64,000 nucleotides of DNA, taken from contig WPIO01000002.1 of the NCBI GenBank assembly GCA_009760855.2, forward strand, positions 8,494,501 to 8,558,500, given 5' to 3'. Source of the stretch: Cristatella mucedo. Taxonomy: Eukaryota; Bryozoa; Phylactolaemata; Cristatellidae. A model generated the notes under the pieces. That model ran no database searches and had not been told where the DNA came from. It worked only from the letters and a program-made list of their open reading frames with translations. A program made the position numbers and the translations under genes. Shown piece by piece: positions 24,727-33,100 of this stretch (its first letter is position 1; each line of letters starts with the position of its first letter).

Positions 24727-27079
24727 ATCTCTATTTATTTATCTCTTATTCACACTCACTAGTATATCATACTATCCTTTGTCTGTATTATACTCTCCCC
24801 ATCTCGCCCGCTCTCCTGGACATGGGCGGGATACTGAGAGCTTAATCCAGCCTTGTGTGTGTGTGCCTGCGTGTTTGTGTGTTTGTGTTTGTGTGTGTCT
24901 CTTGTCACACACACAAACACACAAACACACAAACACACACATACAACACACACACACTAACACTTACACACACACAAATTGCACATACACGCACACACAC
25001 GTGCACACACACACACACACACATGCACAACCTACATCTGCTTGATCAGAGCAGCGATTGTGCCGGATACAAGCTAAAACTGTTAAAACTAAGCGCATTG
25101 CTGCTCTCCTATTTGTTCTGAGCCACTAGAAGAACAGTACGCAAATTCGAGCCCACACGTGGCAGGTGCACGACGGTGACGATTACAATAGCCAGTGATG
25201 CCACCTCCGTGCAGCAACCACAGTGCCTGGTCGATATTTCGCTGGTTCACACACGTCACTACAAGCAGACCTACACATACATCATAAGTGCCGGTTGGTG
25301 GAGCTCAGATGATAGAACTGAATCAACATCTAAGGTTTCACGAGGAAGTCCACAAGAACTATAGTCGATGCAATGATGATGAGCACAGACGAGATTTGCT
25401 CAATGTAAGTCAGTGCAGGCACTGGTCACTTGTCATAGCAAAGTGAGAGCAGCCATTGTTCGACAGTACAATGGAGAGGTGTTTGCTGATGCATTAGCCA
25501 CACCAGTGTCCGGCATCAGCTAAGCCAACACTGTTTCTGCACACATCCAGACGAGTGCTACATGCCAAGTCCTGCTTGAAAAAATCACAAATAGCTGCAC
25601 AAAAAATACCGTAGTACCAACGCAGCACCCGAATCAACAAATGGTAGCCAGCGAGCAAAGCGTCGAGGAGTGGTCAGCACACTGCCGATCTGCTCACTGA
25701 ACTGGCTGTGCTGCCAACTCTCTCACCCGAGCGACCACCTACCGAGAATCTCCCCTTCTCGCACGATCGCTGGGCGTGGGCCGTTCGCACCACCGATTCT
25801 CTTCAACCAATGGTGGGCCAGGCCTGGGCACATCGCACGCACACCTGCAGCTCCTGTCTGACGTCATCGGTCATCGAACGCACCGAGCTAGCCTGCTAGC
25901 GTTCATGACTACCCAGTCGACTAACGGTCGGCTGATTGCACTACTTCATTTATTTAAAGCAGAGTGCAAAAGCCAAGGTCAACTGATCCAAGAGCCTCAT
26001 TTATTCAGCGGCAGATTTAGAGCATTTGCGGTGGTTGCACAGCTTGCAGCACGCAATTAAGTCGTGTCCTCGTCAGGACTCGAGCTCACGAGCTGGATCG
26101 AGAAGTGCCCCACCCACCACCTTGCCCCCAGGCTAAAAATAGTGCGGCAGGAGCCGCTGAGGCAGCTAGCTGTCCCGCTTGCAGCGAACAACAGACCCTG
26201 CCAGCTTCGCGAGTCGAACGCGCGACGACGTGGGACACGAAATGCGAGCACCTTGGCCCTGGTTGAGTGGCCAGGTTGCCGCCGGCTGGGGCACTGCCCA
26301 GCAAACGAAAAAGCCGGAGAGCCGGCGACGTGCGTCGGAATTTTGCGCTTACAGCATGGCGAGAGTTTCTACGAAGCCGCCAGATCTTTTTGAACCATTC
26401 AGAGATATAGCTGACCCGCGCTCCGTAGTAGGAGAGGAAAGGGCCGGGGAAAGCCGCTAGCGAGGCCGACCGGCCTAGGTGGAGGAGGAGGAGGAGGAAG
26501 AGGAGGAGGAGGAGGAGGAGGAGAGCAGGACTCACCTTCGGCCGCCGTGACACTTAGCAGCTTGAACAGCTGACTCTGCACTTTTCCGTTCAGCTCTATG
26601 ATTTCGCAGCATCGCGCGACGTTCTGGTCGACCGTGTTGATCTGCAGAGAGGAGCACACCTTCTATAGAGGCTGGCTTACGGCGTAGCGGAAGTAGAGCA
26701 AACTCTAGTACATTAGTGAAAGCTCGTGTAAATGAATATGTCTTATGCACCCACAGATAATTTTGCGCGTCATTGTGCATAGCTAGCAAGCGCGGTGGCA
26801 ATCGTTTTTATAGGAGTTGATCGACCCGCCAACAGTCGAGCTCGCAGGTGGCGGCACCTGGCAACGGGACGCCGACAGCCGGGCCGCGGTCGGGTGGGGC
26901 ACCTCCCGACGGATCCTGTCGATAAAAGTCCGATTTGGTTTGGTAAAATCACCATAATGGCGAGAATTGATTATTTCACATGAGCTACTTACGTGGTAGT
27001 TATCTAGCCATCTCTCAATTTTCTCCTGTAATACTGTAAACGAGCCGATATTTACAAGACGTCGGAGGGAGTCGGCCAT
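16053..27079 (-). CDS. SPATA18: Mitochondria-eating protein (Mieap / SPATA18), ten coding exons
   Basis: Mieap is known in vertebrates as a p53-inducible protein involved in mitochondrial quality control; a function in this organism is inferred by homology. I assembled exons at 26993-27079, 26536-26641, 23893-24127, 22020-22115, 21492-21710, 20919-21044, 18975-19236, 17890-18048, 17493-17668 and 16053-16422. Their phases agree throughout and give about 611 residues, somewhat longer than the human protein (about 540). Conserved pieces are the N-terminus (RRLVNIGSFTVLQEKIERWL), CEIIELNGKVQSQLF, IKSRLLPWLG, a coiled coil (about residues 110-290), the C-terminal Mieap domain (about 340-540: EAFTAAKVSFREHK, DVIHALNRNP, REACKLAWSMSALAYPLDIA, YRRSYDSEYTAPLV, KGEAVTRRGA) and a final RSRSPSP tail. 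The start is the only Met before the conserved N-terminal block. Boundaries of exons 4 and 5 are least certain. No frameshift or internal stop is seen, so the gene looks intact. Confidence 0.93.
17493..17668 (-). CDS. SPATA18: SPATA18 exon 9
   Basis: The acceptor TATGTTTTTTAG is followed by DVIHALNRNPRLYLPPEATF and REACKLAWSMSALAYPLDIA, ending in a DSELFDDY segment. Donor GTGAGG, phase 2. An overlapping open frame in the same place is not the coding frame. Confidence 0.93.
17669..17889 (-). other. SPATA18: SPATA18 intron 8
   Basis: A 221-nt intron with GTAAGC donor and TTTTTTAG acceptor. It contains no repeat. Confidence 0.85.
17890..18048 (-). CDS. SPATA18: SPATA18 exon 8
   Basis: The acceptor TCTATCTTCAG is followed by EAFTAAKVSFREHKMKIRSN and the segment DTLEEAVQDYINRNTDLYDL. 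It has 53 codons, phase 0 at both ends, and a GTAAGC donor. It aligns with the EAFHVAKMAFRHFK region of the human protein. Confidence 0.94.
18224..18335 (-). repeat. 14-bp tandem array with donor-like CAGGTAA units (SPATA18 intron 7)
   Basis: Eight 14-bp copies of a TTACCTGTGC-NNGN unit (plus strand). In the SPATA18 sense direction each good copy reads GCACAGGTAA, a strong 5' splice site core. Copies 5 and 7 are degenerate. Confidence 0.85.
18596..18630 (+). mobile_element. Non-LTR family A tail fragment in SPATA18 intron 7
   Basis: TATCAAGTGC followed by (ATT)n, the extreme 3' end of family A, antisense to the host gene. The hairpin is not intact. Confidence 0.65.
18776..18960. repeat. (CAG/CTG)n trinucleotide tract in SPATA18 intron 7
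   Basis: A long interrupted CAG repeat on the plus strand, CTG in the SPATA18 pre-mRNA, with scattered CCG, CAT and CGA interruptions. It reaches to within about 10 nt of the exon 7 donor. Confidence 0.95.
18975..19236 (-). CDS. SPATA18: SPATA18 exon 7
   Basis: It encodes a Ser/Pro-rich linker (SSPHSRSASPTARYTLLPRV) and then the start of the C-terminal domain (LIQRFSDLFIFDRADASEIL, DDEENVQRICFAVVQ). The donor GTGGGC (18969-18974) is phase 0. The frame stays open past the donor into a poly-Ala stretch made by the adjacent CTG/GCT repeat. Confidence 0.88.
19441..19480. repeat. (CA)n/(CG) microsatellite, SPATA18 intron 6
   Basis: A short CACACG/CACACA run. Confidence 0.85.
20764..20903. repeat. 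(GT)n microsatellite beside the SPATA18 exon 6 donor
   Basis: About 85 bp of pure GT plus flanking GTGCGT/GGTGTG units. In the pre-mRNA it is a CA repeat starting about 10 nt after the exon 6 5' splice site. Confidence 0.95.
20919..21044 (-). CDS. SPATA18: SPATA18 exon 6 (coiled coil)
   Basis: The acceptor GTCTGCAG is followed by YRDAQDEASRLRARLSVADE and YEREARRLKAELS. It shares an (A/V)DEYER core and an identical GGCGG|GTAAGGAA donor context with exon 5, suggesting an old internal exon duplication. A (CA)n tract (sense) starts about 10 nt after the donor. Confidence 0.85.
21082..21117 (+). repeat. 18-bp direct duplication in SPATA18 intron 5
   Basis: AGCAGCCAGCCGTTAGAC occurs twice in tandem. 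Confidence 0.85.
21492..21710 (-). CDS. SPATA18: SPATA18 exon 5 (coiled coil)
   Basis: It encodes LAAAETEVVSLRSRTGLVDE, then YERQLSGLREEVLLL, which resembles the YKKQLRNLKEEIAVL segment of vertebrate Mieap. The donor GTAAGG (21486-21491) is clear. The acceptor at 21711 was chosen by phase; other AGs lie a few tens of nt upstream. Confidence 0.78.
22020..22115 (-). CDS. SPATA18: SPATA18 exon 4 (coiled coil)
   Basis: The acceptor CGCCTTAG is followed by LEDTKADLDASQRASSSDRV and DAEISDLRA. The phase 2 join to exon 3 restores a continuous heptad pattern. The donor GTATGC (22014-22019) has the same unusual form as in exon 3. An alternative donor about 20 nt downstream cannot be excluded. Confidence 0.72.
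22717..22995 (-). mobile_element. Non-LTR family B, 3' end in SPATA18 intron 3
   Basis: It starts with repeated GTAAT units (the ATTAC tail on the minus strand), followed by the complement of the family B 3' UTR. Homology to the 2.9 and 12.0 kb copies continues to about 22990. It is in the sense orientation of SPATA18. Confidence 0.88.
23893..24127 (-). CDS. SPATA18: SPATA18 exon 3
   Basis: The acceptor is GTTGCAG. The exon starts GGYQGGSSVIKSRLLPWLGA, the most recognisable Mieap signature, and runs into a coiled coil (EKDREVRELQVVYEDSVQQL). The chosen donor, GTATGC at 23887-23892, is non-consensus but joins in phase to exon 4. Confidence 0.85.
24670..24733. repeat. (TC)n microsatellite, SPATA18 intron 2
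   Basis: A pure CT run followed by CTAT-type degenerate units. Confidence 0.95.
24853..25022. repeat. Inverted (GT)n-(CA)n pair, SPATA18 intron 2
   Basis: A GT-rich arm (GTGTGTGTGTGCCTGCGTGT and following) is followed, after about 8 nt, by a CA-rich arm with matching CAAACACA interruptions, then more CACACA. The arms can pair as a long imperfect hairpin. Confidence 0.85.
26478..26522. repeat. (GGA)n tract beside the SPATA18 exon 2 donor
   Basis: A GGA repeat on the plus strand, (TCC)n in the pre-mRNA, ending within about 10 nt of the exon 2 donor. Confidence 0.92.
26536..26641 (-). CDS. SPATA18: SPATA18 exon 2
   Basis: The acceptor CTCTCTGCAG is followed by INTVDQNVARCCEIIELNGK and QSQLFKLLSVTAAE. 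This matches the DQN...ELIE...KVQGQLF block of vertebrate Mieap. The donor is GTGAGT at 26530-26535, phase 1. A (TCC)n tract (sense strand) begins within about 10 nt of the donor. Confidence 0.92.
26993..27079 (-). CDS. SPATA18: SPATA18 exon 1 (start codon)
   Basis: It encodes residues 1-29, beginning MADSLRRLVNIGSFTVLQEK and ending DNYH. The donor is a consensus GTAAGT at 26987-26992, phase 0. Reading through the donor would give a short unrelated tail. Confidence 0.92.
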
Positions 27080-28571
27080 TTTCGACGCCTAGAGTGGTCA
27101 TGCGCAGTTCGGGGGGGGGGAGTCTTGGCAACGTCGCCGAAATTCTGTGCCTCGGGGCCTGGTTTGCTGGCGCCTTCCGTCAAGGCTCGTAAAGGAAGTA
27201 CATGACTCCGGAATAAATAATGCAATAATTAAAAAAACTAATCCATGAGATACTAAGAGAAAACTTTCATCTCTTAGAAAAGAATTCTGAGCGCATATTA
27301 CACCCCAAAAGTCGGTATATCTATGAGGATGTAAGTACCGTACCTATGTACTGGTGAGATTGCGGCGAATGGCCTGTGGGTCTGGGTCGTGCATCTCCCC
27401 GCGGCCAGACTGCGCTATGGAGCAAAGCCAATTTGGTGATTCGTGTGACTGGGTGCATTGCTGCCTCTTTCTCACACGCAATCTTGAAACATCTGAATCC
27501 GCCGCGGGCATACCGGCTGCTGTGCTCACTGCTACAATCATCGGAACGCCGTCGGAAGTGCCGACTGCGCTAGGTATCTCACGGTAGAGTGCAGATCTCT
27601 GGAGTACGCTCACCGCCTGGATGCTAGACGCTGGCAAGCTTGACAGCATTCAGGGAAGACTAAGCTGGCCGTAGCAGCAAGAACTTTGGTAGGCACGGGA
27701 TGAAAAACTACACCCGATTCACGTCAAAGTAGCCTGTAGTTGTACGTCCTCGTCCGTTGCAATCACGTGTCGATGTACAGAAGGAAGCGGGGCTACTGGA
27801 TCTCGTGATTCTGAGTACAGAGGCAGGTCAGAGCTGATCCCTGCCTTGCCCAGCCATTTAGACTCCCCTCCTGGCTCGAGAGACTGGCCTCAAGGCTTAT
27901 TCGGTGAACAACAAAGACATCGATTACTGCCTTAATCCATCGCAACCTAAACACTAGCGTGCTCATACGCAGAATTGGAGTCGAATTATCCAAGCCGAAG
28001 CGGAAGCACCAAAACCACGACACCACTACTACATATGCTACTATGCGACATCCGTAATGTGGAGTCGTATATTAAGGCGAACGCTAGGCCGCAACCAATT
28101 TGCTAGGGTGGGGCCTGCTTGTGGTTTGAAGTGGGATTTGCGGAGGGGCACGTTTTTGGCTGCTACGCCCAAATCTGCTTCGGAGGGGGCGGCCAGCGTC
28201 GGCGCCAGCACCGATTGTTGCATTGCCTGCAAGCTGCCCGGATAGAGGCAAAAGAGCCCGGATGGAGGCAATTGCTGCGCTTGCACGACGCAGGCCTGGC
28301 GGTCCGCTGGACCGAGATACGTCATGCTAGACGGACCGGCTGGAGGGGCGGCGGCGCGGAGCTCCGCAAAACCTTCGGAGGTGGCTATCGTAAGCCGAAC
28401 CACAGGCAAGTTTTCGAGGCCGACTCAGACTCCAAGTTTGGCCCCTCTGCTGTGCCTTGATATAGGACTAATTACAGTTTCGGCTTGCAAGCATGCAAGT
28501 AAAAGCGGTCTTTGGTTGCCCAGATAAACTGAGCCAGGGAAAAGACTCAGCTGAAGACAAGCCCCTATGCC
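27080..28571. other. SPATA18 upstream region
   Basis: Directly upstream of the SPATA18 start lie a G-run (about 27110-27119) and CTTGGCAACG at about 27124-27133. Further upstream, two minus-strand frames (27344-27649 and 28041-28409) are free of stops and the second is Pro/Ala-rich, but I recognise no family. They could be upstream exons of another gene or chance frames. No TATA box is evident. Confidence 0.4.
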
Positions 28572-28650
28572 ACACACCCACACACCCACATCCACCCACA
28601 CATCGACACACCCACCAACCGACAAACACACACACACACACCCACCCACC

Positions 28651-28689
<39 letters not shown>

Positions 28690-28692
28690 ACC

Positions 28693-28735
<43 letters not shown>

Positions 28736-28813
28736 GCACGCACGCACGCACACACACGCACACATACTCACTCAACTCACTCACTCACACACACACACAC
28801 ACACACACGCGCG
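28572..28813. repeat. (CA)n microsatellite with CCCACCGA interruptions
   Basis: About 240 bp of CA repeat, interrupted by CCCACCGA, CGCACG and CTCACT units. Confidence 0.95.
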
Positions 28814-29514
28814 CGAGCACACGCTCGCGTCCGCGAACGTTCGAGCATTAAATCTACTGCGGTTGACGCATTTGGCTTTGGAACACTAGAGTGGAGGTAC
28901 GAAGTTTTAAGACAAAGTGAATTGGATCAGGCAGCCTGCATGCTTGGCATGCTGTGAAGCTGCAGCTGCACTACTGAGGGGTTTTAATAATTAGAAGCAC
29001 CAAAGGTCTCAGCACTGCGGAGAATGCCACTAGAACAAGTACCTGCTAAGCTGGAGACAGCTGGTGATGCTGAGAAGGCAAACCGTCAGAGTAAAGAGTA
29101 GCAAGGCTCTCTTTACTAGGTTGAAAAGCTTAGCTAGTGATTGTGCGATGCTAAGGAGAATTGCACTGCTGGTAAAACTAATTGTAAGGTAAATCAAGAA
29201 GCTCGGCTCATCCATTCGGCTTTGTGCTCTTGAGATAGAACGAATGCATCGAGCAGAATGAATAGACCAGCGCAGTTGGTACTATTTACACTGCTACTTT
29301 GGCTATTCTATCATGTTCCCCGCTGCTGGTCTGGTGTGTTAAGTTGAGTTCCGTTCGAGAAAGGCCACAAATTGAAACAGCAGGGGCACAATCCCTATCT
29401 CAGTGGGAGACTGCAGAGCATTAATGTCTAAGGGCAACTGGTATACGAGGAGCCTTTAGAGTAAAGGTTGCCCTAGGGGTCAGCTCCCGGTCTACTTCTT
29501 AATTTCTTTAAACT
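28814..29514. other. Intergenic, nothing recognised
   Basis: Mixed composition with no recognisable coding sequence. Confidence 0.4.
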
Positions 29515-30110
29515 TGCTATACATTACTCCACTTCTCGCCGACCTGCACTGGTTACCAGTCAAGCAACGGATTGACTTCAAGGTTTTGTCGCTCACTTTT
29601 AGGTCTCTTCATTCTATGGCTCCAGCCTATCTTTCAGAGATACTACCCCATCAGGCAAAGCATCGTACCACTCGCTTTTCGGAATCCAACAGTCTAGAAA
29701 TACCTCGTACAAACCTTAAATCCTTTGGAGACCGTGCATTTAGCTCGTATGCTCCCACAGCCTGGAACTCCCTCCCGACCTGCATCAGAACATCCCCTGA
29801 CCTGACCACATTTAAAAGAAACTTAAAAACATACCTATTTAGGACAGCATTTAGTGGGTCCTTGTGATTCGTCCTCGATGTGCTTATGCGTGCTGACACT
29901 GTTCATGCTGCCACTAACCACATTTGCATGCTGACCCAGTGCATGTAACCCCTAACCATGTTATTCATTTTGTTTGTTTTTCAAGCATGATTTTACTTAC
30001 TATTCTATTGCGTATCACTTTGCAGCAAATGTAAAGCGCCTAGAAAGAGATTAAGTTCTCTGAGGGCGCTTTATCAAGTGCAATATTATTATTATTATTA
30101 TTATTACCCT
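29515..30110 (+). mobile_element. Non-LTR family A, well-preserved 3' part
   Basis: The open frame at 29514-29867 encodes LADLHWLPVKQRIDFKVLSL, then AYLSEILPHQAKHRTTRFSE and the terminal FKRNLKTYLFRTAFSGSL. This is the typical end of a CR1/L2/Jockey-group reverse transcriptase. It is followed by a 3' UTR, the hairpin AAAGCGCC...GGCGCTTT and (ATT)n to about 30108. The lack of stops in this stretch suggests a relatively recent, 5'-truncated insertion. Confidence 0.93.
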
Positions 30111-30349
30111 CATTTTTGCCGATTTAATCGCCGATACAATCTAAATTTTCTTCTTTATGCATTTGCTTAACCAACAATAACTTGAGTAAAGAACTTGTTT
30201 AACGAATCCATGCTAAATAATCCCGAGCTCACCGTGTCTTCTTTGCCGATGCCTTCTTATCCTAATCCGTGTAATTGGCTTGTTTCATCGGATAGGCAGA
30301 TGCCTGCCCGTACTGCACAGATACATGTACAATCATAGATTTATATGCA

Positions 30350-31120
30350 GGTATTATATAATGTATCTCCTTCGGTAACTCCACAAAGCCACTCGAACTA
30401 AGATCTCATGCTTGAGAGTTTTCTGTAGCACTCCTAAAGCCAACGCCGCTTTTGGTAAGCCTACGTTTACCGATAGACACCATCTTGCACTACGAAGAGA
30501 ACTTGCTAAGCATAGCTGAACCATGAGGGTAGTCAGGGAAGTGAGTAACGTGGAAGTACTAGGTTACAGCTGCTGGAAAGGACGCCCTCCAATCAGCATA
30601 AGCCGGGAAGATGTCTTTGAGTAAGAATTGTGGAAGTAAGTTCGGCAACCAGTAGGGCAAAAGCTGGCAGCAGTCTGTTGGCAGAGGAATGAAACAGCTG
30701 CTTTATCGTACGTAGAAGGCCTGAGGGCACAAGGAGGCTGAAACTGGTGCAGCAGTTCACCTCGGTATGAAAGAGCCAGCCGTAGTGAACCCTGTGGTTT
30801 AGAATGAGAATTTTGTTCTGTATCCTTAGTCAAACTGAGAGTCATCGCAACTTGGACAAACTGAGAGTCACTACGACACTTTGGGAAAGAAGACAGGTAA
30901 ATTAGCCATTTGTATTTGCTGACTATGCAGCCATGTCCATACCAGCAATAGAGTCGTGACGGCTTATTTTTTTTTACTAAAGCTCAACAAAAACCGAATT
31001 GCGGTAGTCCGGCGTAGATAAAATCAATAATAATGTAAGAAATTTGGCCATAAACCGTGAAAAGCAATACAATCTTTAGTCTTGGACAGTGATCAAATGC
31101 GATACTAGCAATGGTAATGG
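30350..31120 (-). mobile_element. Non-LTR family B, diverged copy
   Basis: It starts with TAATGTATCTCCTTCGGTAA (complement of the family B end). The minus-strand frame at 30564-30845 retains LALSYRGELLHQFQPPCALR, corresponding to LALSYLAELLHRFQPLRAL in the 2.9 kb copy. The upstream limit is uncertain. Confidence 0.75.
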
Positions 31121-31354
31121 TTTTGCTGAATTAAAACTTGTAACGCCCGTGATGTTATAAGGGGGCATTTCAATTTCGATTAAGTAGACCTGCAAGCATT
31201 ACTGCACCACCAATTAGACGAACAGATTTTCTAGTCCAGCAGTACTCTTCTGGAAGTTTTACAAGTATAAGTACTAGCTGATTTAACAGCCTGTTTTTGT
31301 ATAGCAGCAGATGAGCCTTGAAGGATATCGTCACCACTTGCAGCGGCAATAAAG

Positions 31355-31430
31355 AATCGCCTATCGCAGGATTTGAACCCGTGACATCGGAACCGAGGTC
31401 CTGAAAAGCAACCCCATTGCATAGTGTGCA
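31355..31430 (-). other. tRNA-like sequence, possible SINE or tRNA remnant
   Basis: On the minus strand a good B-box (GGGTTCAAATCCTGC) is preceded, at tRNA-like spacing, by a weak A-box-like ACTATGCAATGGGG. I could not fold a normal cloverleaf, so a functional tRNA is unlikely. Confidence 0.35.
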
Positions 31431-31899
31431 ATGACTCCGGTTTTATCCTCTTTAGCTTAAGAAAATTTGCTGACCAATAAGCTTAAATCACTTCAAGGCA
31501 GAAGTTTTGGCTATAAATTGCTCCAGATAACTCCGATATTTTATATGACAGATACAGCTGGGTACTGTCAGTAACAAAGTGATATCTAATGCCACGGGCT
31601 CGATTTGCATTTCCAAAAGGCTTGATATAAATGAAGGACAATAATGGACCAATAGTTTAAAATTGTGAAATGATAGTGGTGAGTGGATTTCTGGTTGAAG
31701 CATGATCACAAAGCAACGCGGAATATACGTGATTGGACCGATGTGGTTCAAATGACGCTAGAGCCTTCTCAACCACGCCGATTGTTCTCTTCAATTATTC
31801 AAGTAGGATGTCATCACAAAAAGCCCCAAAAATACCTGGTAGATCCAGCATGGCCAGCGCCGCATTGTTGCCAATATAGCCGCTGGTCAGAATTTCATG

Positions 31900-33028
31900 G
31901 GTCACACGGAAAATAACAGTTGAATGCCGACCAAAAATAATCATATGTAATAGTATTTTTGGCGAATTAAGTGTTATTTCCTAAATGCTCATGCCTTAGA
32001 AATATAAAAGGAGCCAGTCTTTTCTACAAACTTTTCTTTTATGACCAGGTCATTCTTCAAGTTTAAATGTAGTCATTTCCGACGAGAAGACTGACAAATT
32101 TGCTCTTTGTTTTCAACTTAGTCAGAAAAAAGCAACCGAATCAAAATGACTTGCATTTAATCTGAAGCCCTACGAAAATGACCATCCAAAAGGGTACAGA
32201 AATGATTAGATGTTCTTTTTTGCGGCTACACTGCAAATCGTTTTCTCGAAGAAGCACCGAATATTCTTCTAAAGCTATAGTTCCGTCAAACTTCCCCATG
32301 CATTACTACCAAACCCCAGGCTATCTTGATGAAAGTTAAAGTCTCTTCGCTTCATAGTTAGCTGCCATATTCTCCTGGACGTTGTCGAGAGGAACATCAA
32401 GGGTGTGGACTTTTTTATGGAGTGATACCATGCAGCCCATGTTGGCGCAGTTCTTCATGAGAACTTAAACTAGTTGCTTATCATTTTGAGCATTATGATT
32501 ACATAGAAAACCACAAGGCATTGCAATTAAGCTTATCGAAACCACTATCTATCTTTTATTAGCTATCTGGTTTATTTTTCCCAGTCCAGTATCTTCTTTA
32601 TCCATGGTGCAGTGAAAATGTTTGATATTTTATATTTCTTTGATATTTCTCACGACAGTTCTGGAAAGACATGCTGCATAAGGGCTGCTGACTGATTGGT
32701 CTAGAGCCTGGACCAACAGCATGAGGATGAGGCCTAAGGACGAGACACAGCGATTGCAGCAGCCCCTTGCCAGGGTCCGTCAGTGGTTCCCTCGTGATTT
32801 TATTCTTTCCCACGCGGAGAAATTGGTCCACTAAAGCCAGTCTTTTCGTGAGAGAGCGCCGTAGGGTCCCAGCCGTCTCTCAGGAAAAGTTGAGTAAACT
32901 TTGCGGAAGACCTTAGAGGCTTATTAAGGCTGACTCCATTTTGAAGTCTACAACCGCCTGCCAGCGACAGTCGCCATACTTTATGGCATTTAGTAACTTC
33001 TCAACGCTGCTGTCAACAATTATTTGGG

Positions 33029-33063
<35 letters not shown>

Positions 33064-33100
33064 GAGAGAGACGAATATTTTTTCTGGTTACGAAGCAGCA
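31900..33100 (-). pseudogene. Decayed copy of a widespread uncharacterised invertebrate element protein
   Basis: Several minus-strand pieces, in the right order but in different frames and with stops, resemble a repeated protein that I recall from many invertebrate genomes. In that protein a KYxxxxWQxxxDLK segment is followed by an LHIKLGLMKNFV region, a MGCxMSLKxHFLxSHLDxFxEN segment and ERFHQD. Here the pieces are NAIKYGDCRWQAVVDFKM (about 32930-32990), NMGCMVSLHKKVHTLDVPLD with VQENMAANYEA (about 32350-32460), FNFHQD (about 32325) and HKRKVCRK (about 32030). The recalled family has no firm function and is probably mobile. The match rests on memory of the pattern, not a search. Confidence 0.5.
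33032..33060. repeat. (AT)n microsatellite
   Basis: A short AT run followed by CGAGAGAGAGA. Confidence 0.9.

Noticed and set aside
27120-27140. RFX X-box upstream of SPATA18
   Set aside because: Only one half-site (GTTGCC on the minus strand) is present; the second half does not match.
28041-28409. 122-residue minus-strand frame upstream of SPATA18
   Set aside because: No recognisable family, no clear splice sites, and an overlapping long frame on the other strand. Left as unassigned.
31355-31430. Functional tRNA gene
   Set aside because: The B-box is good but the A-box is weak and no cloverleaf could be formed, so it was kept only as a tRNA-like remnant.
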